Below, piece by piece: positions 34,521 through 49,500 of a stretch of 64,000 bases of DNA; position 1 is the first letter of the stretch, and each line of letters starts with the position of its first letter. The translations under genes and the position numbers were made by a program. The notes under the pieces were generated by a model. It was given only the letters and a program-made list of their open reading frames with translations. It made no database searches and was not told the origin of the DNA. This DNA is from Adineta ricciae (Eukaryota > Rotifera > Eurotatoria > Adinetida > Adinetidae), in contig CAJNOJ010000113.1 in assembly GCA_905250025.1 (NCBI GenBank), positions 62,001 through 126,000 of the forward strand, given 5' to 3'.

Positions 34521-37500
34521 CTAAAAATGAGTGGTAAACTATCATTTAACAGAATAATTCTTTCTTACTCAATCCGGTTAAATTGATGGTCGCCGTCGCA
34601 GATGTTCCTGGTTTGCGTTCTAGATCAGCATACTTGATGTACTTTGTTCATTTATTAATTCTACCGCTTACCTGTGACTGTGACGTTGAAGTTCATGAAA
34701 TGCGTTTGTACTTTGTGCTTGACATTGGCCACATATCTACCAGCGTGAGCGTATTGTGCATTTTTGATAATTAAACGATGTGTACCAGTTTCCGATGATT
34801 CAAAAACAAAATGTTCACTCGCTTGTATTTGCTGGCCATCTCTTGACCATGTTACTTGAGGTAATGGTGAACCTGGTGCATGACATTCGAGTGTACATGA
34901 ACCACCTTCACTCACACGTACTTCGACTGGTACAGATGATTCATCGGAAACGTCTATACAAATCGAACAAAGTCAGTTTTGGTTTTCTGACGGATTCAAC
35001 TTACCTCGAACAGTAACTTTACTTATTAATTCAGTTATACTCACAGCACTTTCTACAACAGCCTAGAAAAGAAAAAGAGAAAATGTAGGAAAACCAATAT
35101 GACACGTAGATATTTCTTACTTTGTACATTCCTGCGTCAGTTAATTCGACATCAAGTAATTTCAAAATATGTTTCGGTCCTTCATCGATCATGATGATGC
35201 GATTTGGTTTGACTTGTAGTGGTTTATCATCATGGAACCATGTACATGCAGGTAAAGGTGAACCGTTGGCAGTAACTGTAATTGTTACTTCTTGCCCACG
35301 AGACACATCGAAGTCTTTCAGTTTCTGTTGAGTAACCGGTGGTGCTAAAAGAGTAAAATCAAAAGAAGTTGACTCTCTTCAAGCATTCTCATATCAATCA
35401 CTTACGAAGAACATCGATATTGATTTCAGCTGTGTGTGTACCGTATTGATTTTCAACTTTGCATTCGTACTTGCCTGAATGTTTAACCGTTGCTTGTGGA
35501 ATAATAAATATTGAATGACCGGTTTTCTCGTCAACTTGAATATCAAAGCCATCCTTATTGGAAAGAACTTTACCATCATGTAACCAAGTGATTTTCGGTG
35601 GTGGATGCCCTTTGACCATACATTCGATGGTTAATCGTTCACCTGTTTTGATTTGTATGAATTTCGGCGGAGCTTGTGTAAAGATCGGCGCCTGTTGACC
35701 AACAACGCGAATGATTCGTGTTCGAATAGAGCCTGCTGTACTGGTGATGACTGCTTGATATTCGCCAAGGTATCGTTCGTCAAAATGATGAAATACAATA
35801 CGATAGATGCCATCTTCTGTAACAACTATTTCGTAGTCAGACGACTTGTCAGATAATTCTTGACCATTCAATAGCCATATAACCTTCGGTCTTGGTTTGC
35901 CTTGTGCACGAATCTCCAAGAAGAATTTTTCGCCAATCTTCGCCGTATTCGCAGTTGGTGAATCATTCAAATCGGCTAGTAATTGTGGTTTTTCTTCTTT
36001 GACATTCAGTACTGTTTTGATTTCTAAGACACCACCCTTATTTTTGATTACCATTGAGTAAGTACCTTTATCATTCGTGCGTAAATCATCGATAACTAGT
36101 TTGTAAGAATTGTATTCATTTGTAACGAGCCGTATGCGATCGTCGAATTGGATTTCTTTTGAGTCTTTATACCATGTCACGGTATTATTCTCTCCACTGA
36201 GACGTATCGGTATTTCAGCTTGATCACCAACGTTATAAGTCAAATTTGGTTCGAGTTTTGATTCTAACTTCGGCTTCGTATGTACCGTTAATGTTGTACT
36301 TGTTTCAACCTTTTCTAGACCGTTATCAATAACTGCTGTGTATTTACCAGTGTCAGTTGTATCAGATTTCGGTATTGTCAATACAGTCTGATTTGGATTA
36401 TCTTTGGATGTTTCGATCTTGTATTTAGGTGAAGGTTTAATTGGTTGACCATTGAACAGCCATGTCACTTTTGGTTGTGGAAGACCATCAGCTTCAACAG
36501 TCAATGTTGTCGGTTCACCCGCAACGGCGTCCGTTGTTTCTGGTAGCTTTGTCTTAACAATTAATGGTGCAGTGACTGTGACTTTAATAGGTTCAGTTTT
36601 TTGTTCACCTAATTTATTCTTAGCAATTAATGTATAAGTACCTTGATCATCTTGTCCAACATCGGTCGTAACCAATCGACAAACTTTCGTCTTCTCATCG
36701 TATGTTATTTGTGTTTTCGGTGATGGTTTGACTTCTTTACCATCTTTCATAAAGATAATATCCGGTTTTGGTTTACCGTCGACAATATATTCAAGTATTA
36801 AAGTTTCGTGTTGTTTCAAGTCGGTTTTATTCGGTTTTGATGACGGTTTGATAGAAACATCGTCAACAGTTGTAACTTGAACATTGGCACTTGTTTTGCC
36901 GAGAGGATTCTCAATGTCGATACGATAGTTACCTTCATCTTCAGGACGAACATTCTTTATCTTAATTTCATACGTTGTAGAATCAGTTGGACTCGGAACA
37001 AGTTCATAATGGTCACCATTCAGTGGAATTTGTATCTCATTCTTATATAATTTAACTGTTGGTTTAGGTGTTGCTAAACATTTGAAGAGCATCGTTGCTG
37101 TTTGGTTAACATGTGCTTCACATGTCGGTTGTGGTTTTTGTAATAATTGCGGTGCCGTTTCAACTTGTAATTGAACAACTTCTTCAATCGGTTGGCCAAC
37201 CGAATTTTCCAAACGTAACGTGATCGGACCAGCATGCTTAGGCGTTGCTTGATTAATTGTCAATACGCTCTTGCCTGTTGCTGTATCGGTTTTGACTTCG
37301 AAGCCGTCCTTCGGTGTCACTGGTTTACCATCACGTAACCAAGTCACTTTAGGTGCGGGATTTCCATCAAATTCGCAATCGAATTGAGCTGGCTGACCTT
37401 CTTTCACTGTTACCAAGGCTTGCGGTTTCTTTTTCAATTCTGGTGCCTTTTGAACGAGTACTTTGATTTTCTTTGATTTAACTTCACCAACATCATTGGT

Positions 37501-40500
37501 GACAATTGCCTGGTATTCACCACTATCTTTTGGTTTAGCATTTTTGATTAATAATGTATATGTCTCTTCTTCTTCAACAATTTCGTAGCTTTCCTCAACA
37601 GTTTCGATAATCTCTTCGCCATTCTTATACCATTTGACTTTTGGTTTAGTGCCAGTTGCTTTAATTGTCAATGGGACTGTTTCTCCGGCTTGCACGCTGA
37701 TATCTTTGGCGAGGTCCGATTTGAGACTTGGTTTGATTTGTTGAACATTAAGGTTCAATTTCACTTCTGCTGTGCCGGCACTATTTGTTGCTTGGCATGT
37801 ATATGTCGCCTTATCGTCGAGTTGAGTATTGTCAATAATTAATGAAGAGCTATCGTCTTTGTCGATAGTCTTGATACGTTTATTGTCAATCGTCAATGGT
37901 TGGCCATTCTTCAGCCATTGAATTTGCGGTCTTGGTATGCCTGATAATTTAACGTTTAATTCAGCAGGTTCACCAACAGTGACTTGAATATCTTGTGGTT
38001 TTGTATCAATTTTCGGTTTCATGACAACATTCACGTTACATGTCGATGTAACGGTACCTTGTGGATTCGTTGCCACAATCTTGAATTGTCCACCATCGGT
38101 TAAATCAACACGATTGATGGTTAATGTCTGTGTGCCGTCAGGTTTCGATTCAATCTTTTGTTTTGTTGTTGATTTAATTTCAACATCGTTTTGAAACCAT
38201 TTAATTGTTGGCTTAGGAATGCCTTGACATCGACAGGTTAAAACCAAATTTTGTCCACTAATAACATCCGTGTCTTCCAATTTGTCGACAAATGCTAGAG
38301 GAGCGGTAACAACGAGGTTCGTCTGTTCTTCGACTGTTTGAGCAGGATTTTTTGCCCGAATGGTGTACTTGCCTTGGTCTTCTTCTTTGACATCGGAGAT
38401 AATCAAACGAACTTCATCTGTCTTTTCGTCATGTTCAATACGAAAGCGTGCTTTATCCTCTAATGTTGTGACATCTTTTTTGTCTTTCAAGAAAGTTATT
38501 TCTGGTTTAGGGTGACCAGACACTTTACATGGAATGACGACTTGTTGACCTTGCACACCTTCGATTTTAGCCGGAAGAGAACCGATGACAGGTGCAACAT
38601 GAACATTTAATTTAGCTTCACTTGTTATTTCGCCTTCGCTATTTTTCATCACGACTTTGTAGACACCTTCGTCAGTTGGTTTAGTTTGCTTAATTTTCAG
38701 TTCGTATACATTGCCCTCTTTGGGTGTAATTACTTGAAAACGTTGATCATTTGCTGGAATTGGTTTACCGTTAAAATACCATTCTGGTTTTGGTGCTGGA
38801 TTACCGGTAGCTTCGATCGACAAAGTTGCATCTTGACCTTGCACAACGCTTTCGTCTTTTAATGGTTTACCCATCTTCGGGGTTGTACGAACATCGAGTT
38901 TGACGTCGTGTGCTACTTTACCAGCAGGATTTTCTACTTGACATGTAACAACTCCCGCATGCTTTGTCGCATCCACTTTTCGCAATATTAATGTTGTCTT
39001 TTGTGTCGGCGTATCGAATGCAATGGTGCAATCGGCGTTGGGTGTCAATGGTTTACCATTCAATAACCATGTCACTTTCGGTACGGGAAATCCGGAGAGT
39101 TGCGCTTCGTATGTAACATCTTTGCCTTCACTTACGGATGCGTCTTCAGGTGCTTTGACAAAGACGGGAACTTGTTGAACGGTTACTTTCGCTTTTTTCG
39201 TTTTGACAACACCAGCAGGATTTTCAACTGTCGCTTGGTATTCACCTTGATCATTGATCGTTGCCTTGGGAATGCGGAGAACAGCGGTGACAGTTGTATC
39301 ACCTGGTTTTGTTGGCTGTTCGATTGTAACTGGACCAACTTCATTTCCATCTTTGTAAAATTTCACCGTTGGTGTCGGTCGACCATCGAGAAGAAGACGA
39401 TAAACCAGTTCATCACCTACATTGATTGTCTGCGATTCTAAATCATTCTTTAACGACGGTTTCACTTCTAAAAAATAAACAGAATACTATGCTGAAAAAA
39501 GAATACTAAAACACAAACCTTTAACAGTCAAATTGACCTTGGTATCCACGGATCCAACTTTATTAGTTGCACGTGCTGTGTACGGTTGAGAATCTTGCGT
39601 TGTCGTATCATTGATAACCAATGTCGATTGTCCATTATCATCGTTTATTATTTGAATACGTGAATCAGGTTTCACTTCAGTACCATCGGCTTTATGCCAA
39701 GTTATGACCGGTTTCGGTATAGCAGAAAACTTGACATTCAATTTGGCTGTTTCAGTCAATAAGCACGAGACATCGGCAGGTTTACCTTCAACTTTTGGTT
39801 TAGCTAAAACAAAAAATTTTGGCAACGTCTGGAGGAAATATTGGTGAATACATACTGCAAACGTCGACATTCGCTTTTGTCTCAATTCTTTCTTTTCCAT
39901 TATCGGCGACAACTTTGTAGACACCAATATCAGGCATATCCGCTTTGTTAATGGTCAATGTACTAAGAGGACCTTTTGTATCAACACGTGTCTTCTGGTT
40001 CGGTTTGATTTCCGTATCATTGAAGTACCTTTATGAGAAAATCGAGTTCTTTAAACAAAGGGCATTAAATCTCAATCAACATACCAAGTTAATTTCGGTC
40101 TGGGTACACCTTCGCATTCAACAGTTAAAACGCCATTCGAACCTTGAATGATATCTAAATCGCTCAATTGGTTGTTAAACTTCAATGCTGCAGTCACGTT
40201 GACATTAGCTGTTGAATCGACTTTGCCAACTTTGTTTTTCACTGACAATGTATATGCACCCATGTCTTCTTCTTTCACATTCGGAACAGTTAGAATACAT
40301 TCGTCACCAATACGTTCAATTTTAACACGATCAGATGGTGTCAGTGGTTTTTGATCTTTCAACCATTGAATATCGACTTTTGGTCGACCATTAACGTTGG
40401 CTTTAAGAACCAACGGTTGATTCAATGTCACTTCTTTATCCGTTAATTGTGGTTCGATTCGTGGTGTTTCTATAGTAGACAAAAAGAAATGAAAATAGAG

Positions 40501-43500
40501 AGAAAACAGGCATCCATTTGGACATACCTAACACTTTCAATTGGACGGTTGTCGCCGTTTCACCAAGTGGGTTTTTCACTTTGATATCCACGGGCGTCTC
40601 GTCTTCAGGTGTGACATCATGAATGATTAATTTCGATGTTGTTGGGGATTCTTCAATAATTTCATACTTCTTCGATGGCTTCACTGGTTTACCACCATGA
40701 GTCCTTTTGTTAATTGAAAACGAAAAGTATTCTGCACTGCATTACTCTAGTATTCAACTTACCATTCGATTTCTGGTTTTGGTGCTCCGGAAACATCCAC
40801 AGTGAAGACAGCATCAGTATGTAATAAAGCTTCGGTATCTGTTGGTTTCTTAGTAATCTTTGGTGCCGCTGGAATATATATTCGAATGTATAGAACAATA
40901 CAATCCCAGACGAACTCTGTTTACTTACTCTTAACTGAACATGGCACAGTCTCTTCGATTGCTCCAGCCGGATTTTCAGCTTTTACCGTAATCTTTCCAT
41001 CATGTTTCGGCGTAGCTTGTTTAATGGTCAATACCGATATACCGGTCGCTTGATCGGTTTGCACATCAAAACCGTCCTTAGGCGTGATCGGTTTTCCGTC
41101 AAATAACCAGGTGATTTTCGGTACTGGATACGCATCAATCTTCGTACGAAATTCAGCTGGTTGGTTTTCGTTCACATCGACTGGTTTCGGTTTTTCGAGA
41201 AATTCTGGTGATTTTGTCACCGTTAATTTGCCTTTTTTCGATTTGATTGTTCCACCGGAGTTAGAGATGACTGCTGAATAATCACCTTGATGTTCTGGTT
41301 TACATTTATTGATTTTCAAAATGTATGTATTGGATGGAAGATCGTGTATGATTTCATAATCTTTATTCGTTGGAAGAATCTCTTCGGTATCATTCTTGAA
41401 CCAATGAATATTCGGTTGAGGATTTCCAGTTGCTTTAATACTGAATTCAGCTGGTTGGTCGCGAATAGCACTAACATTGCTTAGATCTGATAAAATTTGT
41501 GGTTTGATTTCTTTGACAGTTAAGTTTATCTTTGAATCGATTTCGCCGACTTTATTTGTCGCACGGGCAATATACGATGAGTTATCAGTGAGGTCCGTCT
41601 TTTTGATTTTTAAGATACTTGTACCATCAGGTAATTCACTAATTTCGATATTATCATTCGGTTTCAAAGGAGTGTTCATGTCGCTTGCTTTGAACCTGAA
41701 ATTAAGGTACAAAAGAATGAAATACAAAAAAGAATGAAAGTCAACAAACCAAGTCACTGTTGGTTTTGGTATGGCACTAAATTTCGTACGTAATTCCGCT
41801 GGTTCAGTGATTTGCACAGTCACATCATTGACTTTACCTTCCACTTTTGGTTTAGCTGGAAGAAAATAATGGTAGAATAATAATGTATATGTAAAAAGTA
41901 AGAAATCTTACTGCAAACAGACACATGTGCTTTTGTTTCAATGGTACCGTCTGGATTCGTGGCAACACATTTGTAAACACCTTCGTCAGTTAAGTCAGCT
42001 TTCGGTAATGTTAATGTATGGGTATTTTGTTTCGAATCGATCTTAGTCTTTGGAGTATTTTTCAGTTCTTGGTCATTAAAATACCTGTGGAAATATAGAT
42101 ATGTAGAAAGTAAAAGGTTAAATGAGAATATTTTACCATTTCACCGTTGGTTTTGGTATACCGTTCGTCTCGACAGTTAATGTGCATGGTGATTGTGACA
42201 AAACATCTTGATCCTTCAATGGTTGAACAAATTCCAGTGGCGCTTTGACGGTTATTGTTGAACTAATCTCTTTTTGTCCGACTTTATTCTTGATCAATAA
42301 TGTATATTTATCCTGATGATCAGTTTCATCCAGTGACTTAATAGATAATTCACATGTGCCATCAGGCAGCGCGGTGACCTTATGTCGATCATCGGGTTTA
42401 CATTCTTTACCATTTTTCAACCATGTTACAGTAGCTTTTGGTCGTCCACCGATGACTTTACACTTAAGAGTAACATCAGAGCCAACAGGTTGTGTAATAT
42501 CACCAAATGGTTGGTCGACAAGTGGCTGTTCAAGAACAGTTAATTGGGCCGTAGATTCCACATGACCGAGAGGATTATCAGCTGATACACGATATTTTCC
42601 TTCGTCTGTTGCTTTAACCTTTTTAATAATCAGAGTATGTGTCGTACCATTCGATTCAATAATATGATCGGTATCTGGTTTGATCGGTTGATCATCTTTA
42701 GTCCAAGTTATTTTCGGTCTTGGGGAACCATTTACATCGACAACAAAACGGATTTCATTGTCAATCATAACTTCTTGATCAGTTAATTTCTTCGTCATCA
42801 CTGGGACAGCTAAAAGAAATGAAATGTTAATATGTTGTTGTTCATCTCTCATCGGACTTACTTTGAACATCAAGTGTGACCGGTGCATCGGTTGTGCCAG
42901 CAGAATTTTCCACTCGACAAATAAGTTCACCTGCTTGTTTAGGAGTCGCACCTTTGTGTTTCAATGTGATTTGACCAGTTTTAACATCGTACTGACTCTC
43001 AAACCCAAGATCTGGTGTTAAAGGTTTACCATCTTTGAGCCTAAGGGTAATGATATCTTACGAGAATGCTCCTCATCCAAGAAACTATCTTACCATGTCA
43101 CTTTTGGTTGTGGATAAGCATCAATTTGTGCATCGAATACAACATTTTGTCCTTCTTTTACTGTTTGTGATTGCGGTAGTTTAACGAATTCCGGTTTCTT
43201 CTGAACAATGACTTTCGCTTTTTTCGACTTGACTGTTCCACCAGGATTCGTTGCTTGTACAGAATACTCCGCCTGATGATCCGGGGTACAATTTTGCACC
43301 GTTAATGTGTATGTTTGCTTGTTATCATATGTTATTTGATAATCTTTATTCGCTACTGGATTGATTTCCTCATTACCTTTGTACCATTTGACTTGCGGCT
43401 GAGGTAAACCAGTAATTTCTACTTGAAGTTGTAATGGTTTGCCTTTTTCAACAATCTGTTGTTCTTCTAGATCACGAACAATGGTCGGTTTGATCGAATT

Positions 43501-46500
43501 AATAGTTAGATTCATTTTCGCTTCAACTTCACCAAAACGATTTTTAGCTTTACAAGTATAAGTGGCTTTATCATCCATTTGCGAGCGAGCAATTTTCAAC
43601 GAATGAACATTTGGTTTGTCTTCATGAATGGTTACGCGTTGATCAGTGGTCACCGGGACATTATCCTTGTACCAAGTGACTTCTGGTTTGGGAAAACCAG
43701 AAAATGTACATTCGAGAACTGCGGGTTGTTCAACATTGACTGTGACATCGGCAGGTTTGCCTTCAACTTTTGGTTTACCTAAACGCAAAGAATTGATCAA
43801 ATACCGTAGGAAGACGTTGATCGTGAGACATACTTCCGACGACTAAGGTACATGAGGTTTCAACTGTTTTACCGGTACCATTATCAGCGACGGCTTTGTA
43901 AACACCTTTGAAAGAAGAGTAGATGATGATGTTTCGAATGAAAAACGAAATTTACCAGCATCAGTTTGATCAGTACGGTTGATTATTAACGAATGAACGT
44001 TTTGTTTCGATGATATCGCTTGTTTCTGTGTAGATTTTAATTCGATATCATTGAAAAACCTATAGGAGAATCCAATTAGCAAACTTCGGTTTCATTCTTT
44101 CATATCTTACCATTTGACATTGGCTTTCGGTATACCCTGAACTTCACACGTTAACACTGCGTTTTGTGTTGTTAGCACATCCGTATCTTGTAGTGGTTGA
44201 ATGAATTTCAATGGTGCTGTGACTTTCAAGTGACCATCTGTTTGATTTGTTCCAACTTTATTCTTCGCTACACATGAATATAAACCTTGATCTTCTTCAT
44301 GAATATCTTTTATGATCAATTTCGCACTCCCATCTTTGTCAACAGGCACTACTGAATATTTCTTGTCATCCGGTTTGATTTCTTTGCCTGCCTTCAACCA
44401 AGTTAACGTTGGTTGTGGCGTACCTGTAACTTTAACGACTAATTCAACTGTTTCCTTTTCAATGACGGTTTTATCTTGTAAACCAGAAACGAAATCAGGT
44501 CCATTGATAACATTCAGTTTTGCTTCGGTTTGAATTTGTCCAAGATCGTTCGATGCTTGTGCACTATACGTTCCATTGTCATTTAAGGTTGTATTCTTTA
44601 CAATGAGTTTATGTTGATTAGTTTTTGTATCGTATGAAATATCATATTTATCTGATGACGGTGTTATTGGTTTACCGTTGACAAACCACTTAACAGTTGC
44701 TTGTGGTGATGCTTGAAATTCGCATGTAAATGTCGCTGAATTATTAACGACAACCTCTGTATCTGTTAATGGTTTGAGAAGAAGAGGTGCCGAACGAACA
44801 TTAATGTCAGCAGTTTCTTCAGCTGAGCCAGCAGTGTTCTCAGCTCGAACAGTGATCGGGCCAGCATGCTTTGTGGTAACATTTTTGATCGATAATGTTG
44901 CGGTACCTGTCTTGGTGTCGAATGTTGTCTCATAACCTTCTTTTGGTGAAACTGGTTTACCACCGACTAACCACGTGACTTTTGCTTGTGGTAGTGCATC
45001 GATTTGACATTCGATTTTGCCCGTTTCTGTTTGATTGACAGTAATTGATTGTGGTTTTCTGATAAATGTTGGTTGTTTTTGTATGGTAATTTTACTCTTC
45101 TTCGATTTGATCAGGCCAGCGGCGTTGGTTAATTGTGCCTGATATTCTCCCATGTCTTCTTGGGTGGCATTTTTAATAATAAGAAAGTATTCATTCGTTT
45201 TCTTATCCTCTTTGAATTCAAAACGTTGATCAGTTGTCGAAGTGATTTCCGTATTATTTTTAAACCATTGACATGATGGATATGGATTTCCAGTGCCAGC
45301 TATGGATAGAATCAAATCTTCTCCTTTGATGCCTGTGTAAGTTGAATCAAGATCACGTGTAATACTTGGTTTGATCGCTATCAAGAAGAAACAAAAGTTA
45401 AGACATGCGTTGCCTTACTTAAGAATAACTTACGTTTGACAGTCAAACTCGCTTTTCCTTCGACTTCACCAGCGATGTTTGTTAATTTGACTGAATAAAC
45501 ACCTTTGTCGTTCATGCTGGTGTTGTTTATTGTTAAGACGGATAATGTTGCGGTCTCTTGTGTAACAACAAACTGCTGATCATCAGCTGGAATTGGTTTA
45601 CCATCTTTGTACCAGCTGATGGATGGTGTTGGATTACCAGAATATTGACATTGCAGACGAGCGGTTTCGCCGATATTAACCGATACATCGCCGAGTTTAT
45701 CTACTTTCGGTTTCGTACAAACAGTCACTTTAGCAGTGGCTTGAACTTTGTCAACAGCGTTTTCAGCAACAACTGTGTATTGCCCATCATCGGCTGCTTC
45801 ACCTTTGAGAATTGTCAATGTGTAGACACCATCTTTTTTCGCATCGACTTGGTGTTTCGTCGCTGTTGGTTTGATTGGTTGGCCTTTGAATAGCCATGTG
45901 ACTTGCGGTTTCGGAGCACCGGTGATCTCAGCAGTAAGAACGACAGATTGACCAACCAGAAGCACAGAATCTATTGGCGGTCTAACGATTTGCGGTGGAC
46001 CTATGGATCAAAATCTGTAGAAAAAAAGGCAATAAGAAAACAGTTTTGTTTTACCTAAAATTTCGACGTGTCCTTCGGTCTGTGCATCTTGATATTTAGC
46101 TGTGTAAACACCTTTGTCTTTATCTTCTGTTTTGGATATCACTAATCGATGAACCAATCCGTCAATTTCTTCTTGAATATCCGTTATTGGTTTTCCATCT
46201 TTAAACCATTGTAAAGCAATATTGGGTTTATTAACTGCACACTGCAGCTCGCATTTATCACCTCGTTTGATTTTCAAATTCTTTAGTTTGTCTGTAAAGT
46301 CGAATGGTTCTTCCTTAACAAATAGTTGACCATTAGTTTTCGTTGCTTCGTCAAGTGCACAAGTTATTTTCGAATCATTTTCACTCAGTAGACAATCTTT
46401 CAAAACAAGACGACGTGTTTTACCGATGGCTAACGTTTGAGCGCGTTGATTAGGTACGGGCTGATCATTAATATACCATGTGACGGGTGCTTCAGCTTCG

Positions 46501-49500
46501 GAGATATTACATTCGAATGCTGCGTTTTTACCTTCATGTACAGTGATATTTGAAAGTGGCTTAGTGAATGTGACAAGACCAAGGCGTGATGCACGACGGT
46601 CTTTACCAGCACCTGACTTCGGTACGCCTAATCCACGTCCATCATCACCGTCTAAATCGTTAGCACCACCTGTGCCGGAACGTGAACGACGTCCAGCATA
46701 GTCGGTTGGTGATAAGCCCAATAAATCCCCACTTTGACCTTTATCATATGTTTTCAATTGTGCATCTCCAGTTAATTCGAAGTGCTTCAACTGGTATTGC
46801 CAACCTGGATTGCCGGGACCTTTCGGTTTACCTTTGGCTTTTCGTAGTTGACCCCAATCGGGACCAGGTTCACGTTCACGTTCAATCGCTTCCATCTTTC
46901 GTAAAATACTCTTGTAATCAATAACTTCTTCAGGTTTCGTGACGATAAAGCATGACACAGGCTTTGTGATCGTTTTATGAGCATTCTGTATAGTAACTGT
47001 ATAAGTACCTGTATCAGCATTTGAACATTGATTAATTTCAAAGAAGTGTGCATCAAGTTCTTCATCATAATAAAGAGCGTATTTCGACGTGTTTTCTGTA
47101 AAAGTTTTCGCTTTCCCTTTCGACCATACGACAAGTGGATATGGATCACCAGCGACTCGACAACCAAATACTGCGGTTTGTCCTTCCAAGCACGAGACTT
47201 TCTCAGGCGTGTCGATGAACGATGCTGCTTCGCCTGAGACAGTTATTTTACATTGAGATACTTTTTCACCGCCCGGATTTTTGGCTCGACATTCATATAC
47301 ACCTGAATCACTTTCTTGACAATCATGTATGGTCAATGACCATGTCGCTGACGGTGCATCGTACACGATTGATATACGATCATTTTCATCGAACACTTGA
47401 CCATCTTTCAGCCATGTGAGACGTGGAAATGGTAAACCACTGACTTTCAAATCGACTTTCAAGATGCCTCCAACAGGAAAGAGAGAATCCGTTAAATTCT
47501 TGGTAAAATTCGGTGGTGCCAAGGCTGAAACGAAGAAGAAAAAATGAAAATCAATGTGTCGTACTAATTAGTAAGAGAACATACGAAATAAAGTCAATTT
47601 TCCCACACTTGATGCTTGTCCAAGTGAATTCGTGGCTGTACACGAATATGAACCTGCATCCGATGTTTGGGCATTTGCAATTGTAAATACATACCAACCA
47701 GATTTTAATTCTTTTAATGAATATCTAAAATGATAATTGGTAGACCTTCGTACAAGATTCGAGAAAGAAATACGGCTACATACCGGCCTTTCAAATCAAT
47801 AGGCTTTTGATTGAATCCGAAATCTAATTTAGGTTTTGGATAACCAGCAACTTGTAAACGAATATCGATATCACAATTTTCCACACCCTCCAGTTTTTCT
47901 AATTTTTGTAAGAAGACAGGCGCGACTTCAATCACAACTGTTGCTGACGTTTTCGTTGTTCCAAGTGAATTTTGTGCTGAACACACATAGAATCCTCCAT
48001 CATCTAATTGAATATTCTTAATGCTCAATGAATACGTTCCACGACGTTCTTCAGCATTAATTCTTCCAGGATAAAGACTAAAATCGATCGGTATAGCATC
48101 CTTGGACCAGACAATTTTTGGCTCGGGATACGCATGTATTTGCGTTTCCAAGCGAGCCGTACGTTTAATTGGAATAAACAAATCTTTTAGTGGTTGAATG
48201 ATAACCGGTGGTGAGGAGATTCGCACGTTGATTTTACCAGTAATACGACCAAGATTATTAGAACAAATAATTTGATATTCGCCTGCATCTTGCGCTGTAG
48301 CATGACGAATACGTAATTGATGATGTGTACCATCTGATGAAATTTGATATTTATCATTTGTTATCAAGTCTTCTGCTAAATGAGACCATTTAACATTCGG
48401 CGGTGGTAAACCAGCTATTTCAACATTAATTTTACAATCTTGTCCATCGACAACAGTGACAGTTTCAGGAAGTTTCACAAACGATGGAGCAACTTCGATG
48501 ATAACCTGAGCATCTGATACACTGGTATCATTACCAAGCGTAGCTTTAACACTGTAATAACCAGCATCGGCGGGAGTCGCTTTTTGAATAGTTAAGACAT
48601 GAACTTTATTGCCTTTGACAGATGGGACAATACGATCGGATTTAACAATAGGTTGATTATCTTTCATCCTAGATTAAAAATTGTTAATGTGCACGACTAA
48701 ATAAAATTGTAATTCTTACCAAACGATAGTCGGTACACCGTTTTTAATATTTACTTCACAATCAAGCGTTAACGGACGTCCTTGAGTTACTGATGTATCA
48801 CGAAGTTGTCGTTCAAATAATGTTGTTAAACCTATATGAAATTCGATAGGTAATTCAAGAAAATCCAGATGTTTTTATCCAACAAAATACCTGCAACATT
48901 AAGGTCAATTTCTGTTGAAAATTTTCCTGCGCTATTGCTTGCTGTAATCACATAAGTTCCCATGACTTCTGCACCTGCTTTCTTAATCGCTAAGTAGTAC
49001 ATATCGTTTTCATTTGTCAATTGATGTACATCATTCGAAGATAGAACCATGCCTTTTCGTGTCCACGTAACTGTCGGTGTTGGTGTACCGGATATTTTAA
49101 CAAATAGTTGAGCACTTTCACCTGCATTGATTTCGGTTGATTTCGATTTATCAAGTATCTTTGGCGCATGTTGTTCACCAATGATTTGTAATTGAACTTC
49201 ACGCGAAATTTCCGAAAGAGCATTTTTAACTACACATTTAATTGTACCACTATCATGATCTGTAATATTACTGATTCGAAGAATCGCCAGACCACGTTCT
49301 TCTCCAACTGAAATTTTTCCACCAGAATGTAGAGCTTGTCCATTGAGAAACCATTGAACCTAAATAGATCCGTATCGTTGTTTATTCAAACTGAATGATC
49401 ACGAAAGGACTTACGTCTGGTTTTGGACTTCCAGCAACTCGACAAATAAACTCTGCTGTATTTCCTTTGACAGCTTGTGCTGTTTTCGGTTCAACAGTAA

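Noticed and set aside
39100-39441. Plus-strand ORF of 113 codons within the Ig array, and several similar ones
   Set aside because: Antisense shadows of the well-supported Ig domains.
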